A stretch of DNA of 48,684 nucleotides from Bacteroidales bacterium (GCA_028702535.1 JAQVOR010000006.1:1-48684); one strand, 5' to 3'. Shown: positions 35,007 to 43,224, counted from the stretch's first letter. Notes: generated from the letters alone by a model not told the origin. Numbers and translations are program-made.

Positions 35007-35702
35007 CTAATACAATTTAAAGTTTATAGGAACAATAAAAGTTACTGGAACAGCTTTGCCTCTTTGTTTTCCAGGTGACCAATTAGGCAATAATGCCACA
35101 ACTCTTTTTGCTTCAGCGTCAAGATATGGGTCTACACCTTTTGCCACTTGAACTTTAGTTACTCTTCCAGTTTTATCAATAACGAACTGAATAAATACTC
35201 GTCCTTGGATACCATTTTCTTTTGCAATTTCGGGATATTTGGTATTGTCGGCTAAAAACTTCATTAAAGCAGCATCACCGCCTGGGAATATAGGTTTATC
35301 CTCAACAACAGCAAATGCAATTGGTTCGACTTCTTCTACAACATCAACATCTTCAGTTGTTATAATATTAGTGCTAGTCCTTGTTTTCTCATCCGCTTCT
35401 GAGTTTATCTTGATGTTTTCGACAACTCTATCGTCTTCAATAATAATAAGTTCTTCAATTACTTGTTCAGGCTCTTCCATTTCAGGTTCTATCTCGTCCA
35501 ATTTTTCCTCTTCAAAAGTGCTTTCAATTTCCTCTTCAAAATCCTCTTGCATACTTAAGTCGCCTAAAGTACTTTGACTTACCTCTTCGGTTGTCCATTC
35601 AAAAGCAACTAGACAAATTCCTAATGCTAAAACTAACCCGATTTGAAGAAAAATCATTTTTCTTCTTTCGAGATCTACTTTTGGTGATTTTTTAATTTGC
35701 AT
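35007..35702 (-). CDS. TonB-family energy transducer
   Basis: Periplasm-spanning protein that passes proton-motive force to outer-membrane TonB-dependent receptors. I start at the ATG at 35702 ('MQIKKSPKVDLERRKMIFLQ'), 231 residues; the upstream in-frame extension overlaps a promoter. One membrane helix (about 16-36), a strongly acidic linker ('EEDFEEEIESTFEEEKLDEI'), and a C-terminal TonB domain: 'IFPGGDAALMKFLADNTKYPE', 'GIQGRVFIQFVIDKTGRV' and 'VALLPNWSPGKQRGKAVPV'. The linker has no proline-lysine repeats, as in many Bacteroidota TonBs. No exbB/exbD lies beside it. Confidence 0.88.
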   Translation of the reverse strand: MQIKKSPKVDLERRKMIFLQIGLVLALGICLVAFEWTTEEVSQSTLGDLSMQEDFEEEIESTFEEEKLDEIEPEMEEPEQVIEELIIIEDDRVVENIKINSEADEKTRTSTNIITTEDVDVVEEVEPIAFAVVEDKPIFPGGDAALMKFLADNTKYPEIAKENGIQGRVFIQFVIDKTGRVTKVQVAKGVDPYLDAEAKRVVALLPNWSPGKQRGKAVPVTFIVPINFKLY

Positions 35703-35722
35703 CGTTATAAATTTTAAGTTCG

Positions 35723-35754
35723 TAAAATTAGTAATTTTCTCAGTTCTTGCCAAA
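35723..35754 (-). promoter_or_regulatory. Candidate promoter of tonB
   Basis: Minus strand: TTTG (35754-35751), 20 bp, TAATTTTA (35730-35723), 7 of 8 in the second box, 20 bp before the chosen ATG. Confidence 0.55.
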
Positions 35755-35892
35755 CTTTATTAAAAGTTTTTCTACTAATTGATACAAATGCCACTTGTAT
35801 TCCATAAAAGATACTTATAATTATATGTCTTTCTTAAAAGAAACGTCAAAAATGACAATAAATTGTGTATTCCAAAATCTTAACACAAGTCA

Positions 35893-35909
35893 TTGTATTA
35901 AAAGGCTGT
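35893..35909 (+). repeat. 17-bp direct repeat flanking the EamA gene, copy 1
   Basis: The 17-mer 'ttgtattaaaaggctgt' recurs exactly at 36913-36929, where it covers the stop codon of the EamA gene. The two copies bracket the gene. Confidence 0.5.
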
Positions 35910-35997
35910 ATCATAGAAAAACTACTCTTTAGTATGAAAATGTTTTCTCTTATATTTAATTAAAATGTTTAAATTACTTTTGTACTGAAAATTATTT

Positions 35998-36921
35998 ATG
36001 GAAAACTATTTAGGAGAAATATTTGCGGTAATAACCTCTTTTATGTGGACGGTAAGTGCTATTTCGTTTGAGTCTGCCGGGAAAAAGATTGGCTCAATAC
36101 CACTTAATTTTATTAGACTCATTTTTGCCCTAATTTTTATTTCAATTTATACTTACTTTACAAGAGGTCTCTTTTTTGCCATAGATGCGAGTATTGATGC
36201 CTGGTTATGGTTGTCTTTGTCTGGAATTGTTGGATTTGTAATTGGAGATCTTCTACTTTTTAGGGCGTATATTGTTGTCGGAGCAAGAATTTCCATGCTT
36301 ATAATGTCGCTTGCACCTCCTATTACTGCTTTCTTGGGATGGCTTATTCTGGGAGAAACTTTAAGCATAAAACAATTTATTGCCATGTTAATAACGATTA
36401 TAGGAATTGTTGTAGTTTTATGGAAAAAGCCTAAGAAAAAAGACATTGGAAAAACTGCGACAAATTTCTTTAAACGAAAGCCAAGTATAGCTTTTTGGGG
36501 AATTCTATTAGCTTTTGGTGGAGCATGTGGACAAGCAGGCGGACTTGTGCTTAGTAAAAAAGGTATGGGAGATTATGATGCTTTTGCTGCCACGCAGATA
36601 AGAATAATTGCTGGAATAGTTGGGTTTTCACTAATTCTTACATTCTCAAAACTGTGGCGAAAAACGATTAAGGGATTTAAAAACGTATCTGCAATAAAAT
36701 GGATTACATTAGGGTCTTTTGCTGGACCATTCCTTGGCGTTTCATTTAGTCTAATCGCCGTAAAATACACCGAAACAGGAATAGCGGCAACACTTTCATC
36801 GCTGGCACCAATCATTATCATACTTCCTGCAATGCTTATTTTTAAAGAAAAAATCAAACCAATGGAGATTGTTGGCTCAATTATTACGGTAATTGGAGTT
36901 GCATTGTTTTTCTTGTATTAA
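35998..36921 (+). CDS. EamA-family (DMT superfamily) transporter
   Basis: Inner-membrane exporter or importer of small metabolites. 307 residues with ten predicted helices in two EamA repeats: residues about 1-140 ('GEIFAVITSFMWTVSAISFESAG') and about 165-305 ('AFWGILLAFGGACGQAGGLVLSK'), each ending in a typical 'P...E.LS..Q' segment ('GWLILGETLSIKQFIAMLIT' and 'MLIFKEKIKPMEIVGSIITV'). The substrate cannot be predicted. A perfect -7 type box (TACTTTTG, 35975-35982) lies 15 bp before the start. Direct 17-bp repeats bracket the gene, possibly a trace of its gain. Confidence 0.85.
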   Translation: MENYLGEIFAVITSFMWTVSAISFESAGKKIGSIPLNFIRLIFALIFISIYTYFTRGLFFAIDASIDAWLWLSLSGIVGFVIGDLLLFRAYIVVGARISMLIMSLAPPITAFLGWLILGETLSIKQFIAMLITIIGIVVVLWKKPKKKDIGKTATNFFKRKPSIAFWGILLAFGGACGQAGGLVLSKKGMGDYDAFAATQIRIIAGIVGFSLILTFSKLWRKTIKGFKNVSAIKWITLGSFAGPFLGVSFSLIAVKYTETGIAATLSSLAPIIIILPAMLIFKEKIKPMEIVGSIITVIGVALFFLY

Positions 36922-36948
36922 AAGGCTGTTTCGAACTCAGGTTAATAA
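36913..36948 (+). repeat. Adjacent copies of two dispersed short repeats
   Basis: 36913-36929 repeats 35893-35909 (17 bp), and 36931-36948 repeats 3193-3210 (18 bp). Having both in tandem after the EamA stop suggests a composite intergenic element. Confidence 0.5.
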
Positions 36949-37017
36949 ATATTGACAACTGGTTCAATATAACGGTTCATATAAAAACAGTTAGTTTATC
37001 AATTGCATTATGTCTGC

Positions 37018-37503
37018 TCACTGCAATTTCAATTTCTTAGTTAAATAATAACCGCTAGTTTGTGCAGCTTCTCCTCGAAATTCAATTAGCCCTACCTCTT
37101 TTAATTGTTGAAGGTATCTTTCCATTGTTCTCTCAGAAACTCCAATTTCGGTAATATAATCAGGAGCTCTTTTCCCTTCATTTATAGCAATAGCTTTGGG
37201 AAGAACCGAAAGTTTTTCTTTAACTCCCTTATCGCTATAATGTTCAATCGAAACCATAACAGGTGCTTCTGGAATTATTTCTTTTACCAGATATTGTTCT
37301 ATTTCAACTTGCAGCTTTTCTGCATTTTTAACCCCTTAAATGTCTTTATTATCTGCTATGCCAATCAATAACTGACCCCCTAAATTATTTAAAAAACCAC
37401 AAATGGTTTTACCAATAGCATTTTTACTAACAACTTCTTTAAATTCAAGTTGCCCGCTTTCTTCCTGCTTTAAAAGATCTTTTATGAGTTGTTCTGATTT
37501 TAT
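37018..37503 (-). pseudogene. Decayed AlbA_2/Schlafen-type ATP-binding (RecG-like HTH) gene
   Basis: Reading the minus strand from 37503 gives I-K-S-E-Q-L-I-K-D-L-L-K-Q-E-E-S-G-Q-L-E-F-K-E, then 'KTICGFLNNLGGQLLIGIAD', the signature of the AlbA_2 (divergent AAA_4/Schlafen-like) domain. It stops at TAA (37338-37336), then resumes in the same frame and ends in a winged helix ('TEIGVSERTMERYLQQLKEV', 'GLIEFRGEAAQTSGYYLTKK'). Most of the middle of the protein (normally more than 350 residues in total) is missing. The start codon seems mutated, ATG to ATA, at 37503-37501. Three lesions make this a clear pseudogene. It follows the DUF4062 relic with a 4-bp overlap. Confidence 0.8.
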
Positions 37504-38083
37504 TGTGCAATACTATTTAAATTAGCTAATTCACTTTCTACCCGTTTAATATCTCGGAATAGTGTTTCAACATGTCTTAATGCTTCATCTGGTCTAAAAA
37601 ACTCTTGTGCCCAATGGTATTTTCGTTCTGCATATTGCAAATTTATCTGTACAGCATCATTATACATATCAATTACCTTCACACTATTCATCACTGACGT
37701 AATCTGAATTTAAAAATCGTTTCGTTGGGTTTTGGCAGCATCGACATACATATATTGAGCTATAACTTTTCTTGAAAAACTATAAAACTGTGAGCTATAT
37801 ATTTTCTAGGTTTATTAACGACTATTGCCTGTTGAAATTCTTGATGAGTTATTCCAGTACTATAAATCGGATTGATGATACCAGAGAAAATATCACATTC
37901 AGCCACAGCGGCAATACAAGCATCCGTATTATTCATGCCTAAAGGTGGATGAAGTGTGCCATACTCAGAATTGATAACGTGGTAACCATAAGTGTTCAAG
38001 ATACCGCAGATTTGTAATAACAAATCGCAGTTATGATAAACTGTGGAGGCTACCATAATGTTTATTTTGTGCTTTTTAGCCAT
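37500..38083 (-). pseudogene. Decayed DUF4062-family gene
   Basis: The first part (38083-37760, 107 residues) has the DUF4062 N-terminus: 'INIMVASTVYHNCDLLLQI', 'ACIAAVAECDIFSGIINPIYS' and 'GITHQEFQQAIVVNKPRKYIAHSF'. The expected continuation 'SRKVIAQYMYVDAAKTQRNDF' is found in another frame just after, so a frameshift lies near 37770-37785. That frame then hits TAA at 37712-37710 and goes on as 'NSVKVIDMYNDAVQINLQYA' and 'FFRPDEALRHVETLFRDIKRVES' to 37500, the usual C-terminal region. Thus one gene of about 190 codons has one frameshift and one nonsense change. DUF4062 function is not well established; members occur in signalling or defence-like settings. Confidence 0.8.
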
Positions 38084-38221
38084 TCGCTAAGTTTTATTTC
38101 GACATCAAATATATGATAAAAAAAGTTTATCTGCATGTTTTTTTCCTTATGTCTAAATCATTTGCATATTAAGCCCTTTTATTCACTATCAAACATGTGG
38201 CTTCGTCCTTTTTTTATCTAG

Positions 38222-38330
38222 TTAACTCGGACTACAAATAAATCCGAGCGATTACGAGTTCACTTCGGCTCCACTCACTTCGATAAAAACTAAGCGCATC
38301 GCAGCAAAGCTAACTCCGAGCGAACGGGAG
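38222..38330. repeat. Palindrome-rich element related to the 5.2-kb hairpins
   Basis: In the 458-bp gap 38084-38541, 'ctcgga' (38226-38231) pairs with 'tccgag' (38243-38248), and 'aactcg' (38224-38229) pairs with 'cgagtt' (38255-38260). At 38316-38327 the 12-mer 'ccgagcgaacgg' repeats 5191-5202. Pieces 'actcacttcg', 'ataaaaact' and 'catcgcagca' are also found near 41140-41190. The rest of the gap shows no gene; its last part is the AT-rich leader of the cyclophilin gene. Confidence 0.55.
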
Positions 38331-38541
38331 TGGCTGAGGGTTTGTGTAAAAAAGTAAAAAGTGTACATTGAATTACTGGGTCATTAGATTACAAAGTTCA
38401 GAGTGAGTTGGAATTGGGAGTGAGGTTTCGCAAAGATTTGATAATATACAATACTATATTTATGAGAAATAAATTAAGTTTTTATAATTTTGGCAAAATA
38501 ATTGTTACTTTTATAGCTGAAATTTATAATATTAAAATAAT

Positions 38542-39192
38542 ATGAAAAAAATTACAATCGTTTGCTTGCTAGGACTATTTTCAATTTTAGCATTTAGTCA
38601 ATCAATTCAAGTTAAAATAGAAACAACAAGAGGCAACTTCACAGTAATGCTATATGACGAAACTCCTGTTCACAGAGACAATTTTATAAAATTGGCGGAA
38701 TCTGGATTTTATAAAGGTTTATTGTTCCATAGAGTAATCTCAAATTTCATGATTCAAGGTGGCGATCCACAATCAAAAGATGCACCATCAGGAAAAACAC
38801 TAGGAAATGGTGGTCCAGGTTATACACTTCCAGCAGAGATTGTCCCAAAATATTATCATAAAAAAGGAGCTTTAGCTGCTGCAAGAACTGGCGACGCAAC
38901 TAACCCACAAAGACGAAGCTCTGGTTCACAATTTTATATCGTTCAAGGTAGTAAATATACTGATATGCAATTAGATAGCATGGAAACGCAAATGTTTACG
39001 GAATTCACAAAAGAACAACGAGACACTTATACTGAAGTTGGTGGAGTACCGCATCTTGATGCTCAATATACTGTTTTTGGTGAAGTAACCGAAGGTCTTA
39101 ATGTAGTTGATGCTATTGCAGGAGTTGAAAAAAATAAAAATGATAGACCAATAGAAGATATAAAAATCTTAAAAGTAACTGTCATTAAATAA
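38542..39192 (+). CDS. Secreted cyclophilin-type peptidyl-prolyl isomerase
   Basis: Catalyses cis-trans isomerisation of prolyl bonds, here probably in the periplasm. 216 residues: signal peptide 'MKKITIVCLLGLFSILAFSQS', then a cyclophilin domain with 'ETTRGNFTVMLYDETPVHRDNFIKL', 'FHRVISNFMIQGGDPQ' (catalytic Arg and Gln region) and 'GSQFYIVQGSKYTDMQL'. The insert 'DSMETQMFTEFTKEQRDTYTEVGG' before 'PHLDAQYTVFGEV' is characteristic of Bacteroidota cyclophilins. It appears to be monocistronic. Confidence 0.93.
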   Translation: MKKITIVCLLGLFSILAFSQSIQVKIETTRGNFTVMLYDETPVHRDNFIKLAESGFYKGLLFHRVISNFMIQGGDPQSKDAPSGKTLGNGGPGYTLPAEIVPKYYHKKGALAAARTGDATNPQRRSSGSQFYIVQGSKYTDMQLDSMETQMFTEFTKEQRDTYTEVGGVPHLDAQYTVFGEVTEGLNVVDAIAGVEKNKNDRPIEDIKILKVTVIK

Positions 39193-39276
39193 AAAAAACC
39201 TGTTTTCTGTTTCGCAATTCTCGGTTTTGCACAAATTTACCAATCACTGCTTTTTTATTGATGTTGTGTGATATTG

Positions 39277-39409
39277 AAAATGGTCAGAAGTGGTCAGGAA
39301 ATGGTCAGGAAATGGTCAGGAAATTGTCAGAAATGGTCAGGAAATGGTCAGGAAATTGTCAGAAATGGTCAGAAATGGTCAGGAAGTGGTCAGGAAGTGG
39401 TCAGGAAAT
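39277..39409 (+). repeat. Minisatellite: about 12 tandem 10-11-bp units
   Basis: Twelve consecutive units of the type 'aaatggtcagg', with variants 'aagtggtcagg' and 'aaattgtcag', fill most of the gap 39193-39529. Unit lengths of 10 and 11 alternate, so it is not a protein repeat. Apart from this array, the gap holds only the AT-rich leader of the next gene. Confidence 0.9.
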
Positions 39410-39529
39410 GTTAAGTCGTTTTCTCGGTTTCGTGCATGTCTATTAGTTAGTGCATAAATAATACATATAAATCATCATAAGCTTCTATTTTTGCAAAATA
39501 TTTTTAGTTGTTTGCCTTAAAATATTAAA

Positions 39530-40291
39530 ATGGAATTTGAAATAGGTGTTATAGTTTTCCTAAGTATTGCATTTTTTGTTGCGGGCTTTATCGACAGTAT
39601 TGCAGGCGGTGGCGGACTAATAACTCTCCCAGCTCTATTGTTTGCAGGAATTCCACCGCAATTAGCACTTGGTACAAATAAACTTGCAAGCTCATTGGGA
39701 ACAGGAACGGCAGTTTTAAATTTTATGTTAAATAAAAAAATGCTGTTGAAAGTTCTTGCAATAGGAATAATCTTTTCGATAAGCGGATCTTTTGTTGGGT
39801 CTAAAACCATTCTTTTGCTTGACACATATTTAGTTGGCAAAATTATTATCATATTATTGCCAATAGGAATAATTGCAACGCTTATCCCTCGTAAAGGAGA
39901 AACTAATGATAATAAACTAACAAAATTAGATTATTGGTTAAAAATCCCTGTAATTTGTTTAGTAATTGGTTTTTATGATGGCTTTTTTGGTCCAGGAACA
40001 GGTTCATTTTTAACACTTGGTTTTTTCTTTTTTACTCGTATGAAACTTGTTCAAGCTACTGCAAATGCAAAGGTGTTTAACTTAATGTCGAATATAGGAA
40101 GCCTTGTTGCATTTTTACTTGCTGGAAAAGTTCTCTTTATGATTTCGATTCCACTTGCTTTAGCAAATATGACAGGTAATTATTTCGGCAGTCGTCTAGC
40201 TATTAAAAAAGGCGAAGGAATTATTCGAATTTTTCTAATAATAGCCTTTGTATTATTGTTGGGTAGTTTAATTTGGAAGTATTACGTTTAA
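39530..40291 (+). CDS. TauE/SafE-family (TSUP) membrane permease
   Basis: Inner-membrane carrier of 253 residues with about eight helices in two repeats. Repeat 1 has 'GFIDSIAGGGGLITLPALLFAGI' followed by 'LALGTNKLASSLGTGTAVLNF'; repeat 2 has 'GFYDGFFGPGTGSFLTLGFFF' followed by 'ATANAKVFNLMSNIGSLVAFL'. These paired glycine-rich signatures define the family. Members move sulfite, sulfoacetate, taurine or other organosulfur or carboxylate anions; the substrate is not predictable here. TATTTTTG (39486-39493) may be its -7 element, 36 bp before the start. Confidence 0.88.
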   Translation: MEFEIGVIVFLSIAFFVAGFIDSIAGGGGLITLPALLFAGIPPQLALGTNKLASSLGTGTAVLNFMLNKKMLLKVLAIGIIFSISGSFVGSKTILLLDTYLVGKIIIILLPIGIIATLIPRKGETNDNKLTKLDYWLKIPVICLVIGFYDGFFGPGTGSFLTLGFFFFTRMKLVQATANAKVFNLMSNIGSLVAFLLAGKVLFMISIPLALANMTGNYFGSRLAIKKGEGIIRIFLIIAFVLLLGSLIWKYYV

Positions 40292-40407
40292 GATATACCA
40301 CTCTAAATGACACAGCTTTCAATAAAAACTGTCTAGAGAAAACACTAATGTCAATAAATATTAAATGAGCGAAAAGATAGTGAATCGTACGAACAGATTA
40401 GGTAGGT

Positions 40408-40971
40408 TTATCTTGCTCTTTCCACATATTCTTTTGTTCTGGTATCGACCTTTATCATTTCGCCTATTTCGATAAAAAGAGGTACCATAATTGTAGATCC
40501 TGTTTCGATTGTAGCAGCTTTTAATGCGTTTGTTGAAGTATCGCCTCTTAATCCAGGTTCAGTATAAGTAACTTCTACAACTACAAATGGAGGCAATTCG
40601 CAATTCAGTGCAGTTTCGTTTTGTGCATGAAATACAATTTCAACATCTTGTCCTTCTTTAAGGAATTCGACGCCTTCAATCAAGTCTTCTTGTAAGGATA
40701 CTTGCTCAAAAGTTTCCTTATGCATAAAATTATAACCTAAATCATCTTTATATAAAAATTGATATGGTCTTCGTTCGATGCGAATAATATCAATTTTTGC
40801 ACCTGAATTAAAAGTGTTTTCGAGAACCCGCCCATTTTCAAGACTTTTAAGCTTTGTGCGTACAAATGCAGCACCCTTGCCAGGTTTTACATGCTGAAAA
40901 TACACTACTTGATAAGGTTTTCCGTTGTACTCAATTGTAAGTCCGTTTTTTATGTCTGAGGTTGAACCCAT
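40408..40971 (-). CDS. efp: Elongation factor P
   Basis: Binds between the P and E sites of the ribosome and relieves stalling at proline runs. 187 residues from the ATG at 40971 ('MGSTSDIKNGLTIEYNGKPY'), which gives the family's standard length and N-terminus; an upstream extension of 14 codons is rejected. The tip loop is 'HVKPGKGAAFVRTKLKSLENG', with the conserved Lys that is modified in many bacteria. The OB-fold signature 'VEVTYTEPGLRGDTSTNALKAATIETG' is complete. A TATTTTTG box (41003-40996) with TTTC 19 bp further upstream is a possible promoter. Confidence 0.96.
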   Translation of the reverse strand: MGSTSDIKNGLTIEYNGKPYQVVYFQHVKPGKGAAFVRTKLKSLENGRVLENTFNSGAKIDIIRIERRPYQFLYKDDLGYNFMHKETFEQVSLQEDLIEGVEFLKEGQDVEIVFHAQNETALNCELPPFVVVEVTYTEPGLRGDTSTNALKAATIETGSTIMVPLFIEIGEMIKVDTRTKEYVERAR

Positions 40972-41172
40972 ATAATAATTATTTTTAAGTTGTTGCAAAA
41001 ATAACATTATCAACGATAATAAGAAAAAATCATGAACAAAAATAATAGTTCACGCTAATTATTTGTCTTTTGCTACAGGGCAACATATACTTTTTTTAAC
41101 ATTAATATGATAAAATATTGTATATGTCCTTTCGACAAAAGCTCCCTTCATAAAAACTCACTTCGGCAGGCT

Positions 41173-41202
41173 CAGCACATCGCAGCACATCGCAGTGCAT
41201 CG
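41173..41202 (+). repeat. Three tandem 10-bp units in the EF-P/HAD gap
   Basis: 'cagcacatcg' twice and 'cagtgcatcg' once, directly after 'cttcggcaggct'. It is the GC-rich core of the 358-bp gap 40972-41329, and shares short pieces with the element at 38222-38330. No gene is supported in the gap. Confidence 0.5.
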
Positions 41203-41329
41203 CCTCTTCACTTCTTCTTCTTCGTCTCCGTTGTGGTTAAACTTTTCCTTACTTTTGTTTCTGCGATTCACTATATTTGTAACACAATAGAAATAATATT
41301 ACAAACCATCAAATTGCACAAACATCTAA

Positions 41330-41971
41330 CTAAAAAGCCAGTAAAACATTTAATAGCTCTTCTGGATTATCGACAAGATAATCAGGGTTTTTAGTTTTTA
41401 ATATTTCGCGAGAATTAAAACCGTGGCTAACTGCTACAATAGGAATATTAATTCTTTTTAAAGCCTCTATATCTCGTGTTTCGTCACCAACATAGATTAC
41501 ATTATTTCTGTTAAGTTTATATTTAGAGATAAGCCTTGACAATGTTTTATCTTTACCGAAAATATTTTTACCTGAATGAACAAAATCAAAAACATTATCT
41601 AATGTATTTTGCTTTAGGAATAGATTTATGGTTGTAACAGAGTTCGAGCTTAGTACGCCTAGTTTAAAACCTTGTTCTTTTAGTTTATGAAGAACTTCAA
41701 TCATACCAGATATTGGTTTTATGTTTTTAATCTCCTTTTTAAGATCTTTTTTAATTTTGATTGCCAATTTAGGTATTTTGATTAACGGGATGCCGCATTC
41801 ACGCAAAAAACTCTGGGTATTCATAGACCGGAATTTTTCTTTGTCATCGTAATTCACTTCTTTACAATTATAATCTGCTGCAATAGCATTATATAAATTG
41901 GCGATTGTTTCGAGAGTATCAGCAATTGTACCGTCAAAGTCAAAAATAATGGTCTTGCGTAAATCGGACAT
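41330..41971 (-). CDS. HAD-superfamily phosphatase (phosphoglycolate phosphatase-like)
   Basis: 213-residue cytoplasmic hydrolase. HAD motifs in order: I 'TIIFDFDGTIADTLETI' with the nucleophile and acid/base Asp pair, II 'LGVLSSNSVTTINLF', III Lys in 'FGKDKTLSRLISKYK', IV 'VIYVGDETRDIEALKRINI'. A helical cap lies between motifs I and II. The pattern fits the Gph/PGPase-like branch, but substrates in this family are broad. It lies 33 bp after the methyltransferase gene on the same strand, so the two may form a transcript. Confidence 0.87.
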   Translation of the reverse strand: MSDLRKTIIFDFDGTIADTLETIANLYNAIAADYNCKEVNYDDKEKFRSMNTQSFLRECGIPLIKIPKLAIKIKKDLKKEIKNIKPISGMIEVLHKLKEQGFKLGVLSSNSVTTINLFLKQNTLDNVFDFVHSGKNIFGKDKTLSRLISKYKLNRNNVIYVGDETRDIEALKRINIPIVAVSHGFNSREILKTKNPDYLVDNPEELLNVLLAF

Positions 41972-42004
41972 ATAGTAATGATTTATGTAACAAAGTTAGC
42001 AAAT

Positions 42005-42964
42005 TTATTTACTATTTGATTTTTTTGCAACAACTATCATCTCTTCTCCATAATTTAGCATTGACATTGTTTTATAAATTATGTCATGAGCTAACAAACC
42101 TAACCAAATAACAAATTTTGGGACTTTTGTTACCTTATTGAAAAAGTTTTGCCGTTCAGAATTGGAAATTCCTTCTTGATTCCTTTTTTTATTTTTATTT
42201 TTGCGTCCTTTAAGCCATGGCAGTACAGTAAACATCAAAAAAAGCTTTAATTCATAGCTTGATTTAATCTTGACAATTTCAAAACCCTCATTTTCGAGTA
42301 AAGTTCTAATGCTTGCTTTAGAAAAATAGTTGATATGCTCTAATGACATCATGCTCCATTTCTCTTTTTGTTTTCGTGCTACTTTACTGTCTATTTGGGG
42401 AACCTGAAAAACAAAATATCCATCGTCCTTTAATATTTGCTTTACTTTTTTTACTACCTCTGCAGGTTTTTCGATATGTTCGAGCACATCCCACATAGTT
42501 ACAACATCCCAATTGTTTGAAGGAAGGTTTATGTTGAAAAAATTATCGTGAGCAACATTTAGCTCTAAATCATTTACTGCGTAATGGTGCATAAGTTCTG
42601 ATATTTCAACTCCTGAAGCATCAAACCCCATAAGTTTGGCGGTATATAAAAAGTGTCCCCAACCAACGCCGATGTCATATAGTTTGCCTGTTTTTTTGTA
42701 TTTGCGAATTGATTTTATACGTAATTTATGCCTTCGGATTTTGATATAATTATTTCCTTTTCGCACCGAACTAAGCACTTCTTCGTCTCGGTAATCGTCA
42801 TAAGGAATATGCTCACGATAGAATTGAGGTATAAAAACAAATTCACAGTTTTGGCATTCAGTTACTTTAAAATCAGACCGCTCAAATTTTAAACTAAATT
42901 TTTGTGGATTTTTATTTCCACAAACTTCACAATGTATATTTTCTAAATATTTCATATTGTTCAT
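42005..42964 (-). CDS. Class I SAM-dependent methyltransferase with an N-terminal zinc ribbon
   Basis: 319 residues. An N-terminal Cys4 site ('CEVCGNK' and 'CQNCEFVFIP') is followed by a Rossmann methyltransferase domain: motif I 'KLYDIGVGWGHFLYTAKLMG' with the SAM-binding glycines, the acidic residue in 'DASGVEISELM', and 'VVTMWDVLEHIEKPAEVVKKV'. Zinc-ribbon plus methyltransferase proteins of this layout often modify sugars or surface glycans; here the substrate is not known. Two close ATGs (42964 and 42955) are possible starts. The stretch near residues 245-260 is very basic ('KGRKNKNKKRNQEG'). Confidence 0.83.
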   Translation of the reverse strand: MNNMKYLENIHCEVCGNKNPQKFSLKFERSDFKVTECQNCEFVFIPQFYREHIPYDDYRDEEVLSSVRKGNNYIKIRRHKLRIKSIRKYKKTGKLYDIGVGWGHFLYTAKLMGFDASGVEISELMHHYAVNDLELNVAHDNFFNINLPSNNWDVVTMWDVLEHIEKPAEVVKKVKQILKDDGYFVFQVPQIDSKVARKQKEKWSMMSLEHINYFSKASIRTLLENEGFEIVKIKSSYELKLFLMFTVLPWLKGRKNKNKKRNQEGISNSERQNFFNKVTKVPKFVIWLGLLAHDIIYKTMSMLNYGEEMIVVAKKSNSK

Positions 42965-43011
42965 TACTGTTGTCTGATAAAACTGTTTTTAAAGCTCTTG
43001 CAATATTTGAA

Positions 43012-43224
43012 ATGTGTCGTCCCTAACGGGACTTTTAAAACACTGATTACTAAACTTTACCAATGTCATGTCCCTACGGGACTGATGCCATTAGATAGCA
43101 AATTTCGGTCATCAAACCCATTTCAACAAAGCTAAAACTCTACGGGACTGATGCCGTTAGGTGTCAAATTTTGGTAATAGAACCAATCCAATAAAGTTGA
43201 AAGTCCCTTAGGGACGACACATTC
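43012..43224. mobile_element. 213-bp element with terminal inverted repeats and two internal 66-bp tandem copies
   Basis: Fills the gap 42965-43325. Left end 'aatgtgtcgtccctaacggg' (to 43036, with 'acttt') and right end 43201-43224 are inverted copies over 24 bp with one extra base on the left. Inside are two imperfect copies, 43075-43140 and 43141-43204, each starting 'ctacgggactgatgcc'. There is no open reading frame and no obvious target duplication. The 'gggactgatgcc' core is one I associate with dispersed Bacteroidota repeats. MITE-like or REP-like. Confidence 0.7.

Noticed and set aside
39258..39446. Open frame of 62 codons through the minisatellite
   Set aside because: It is created by the 33-bp (three-unit) periodicity of an AT-rich array; unit lengths vary between 10 and 11 bp, and it has no recognisable protein pattern.
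41107..41394. Plus-strand open frame of 95 codons in the EF-P/HAD gap
   Set aside because: It runs through the tandem 10-bp repeat and into the HAD gene antisense; its composition is repeat-driven.
43075..43204. Possible short CRISPR array
   Set aside because: Only two diverged 66-bp tandem copies inside inverted ends, no regular spacers, and no cas genes in the window.
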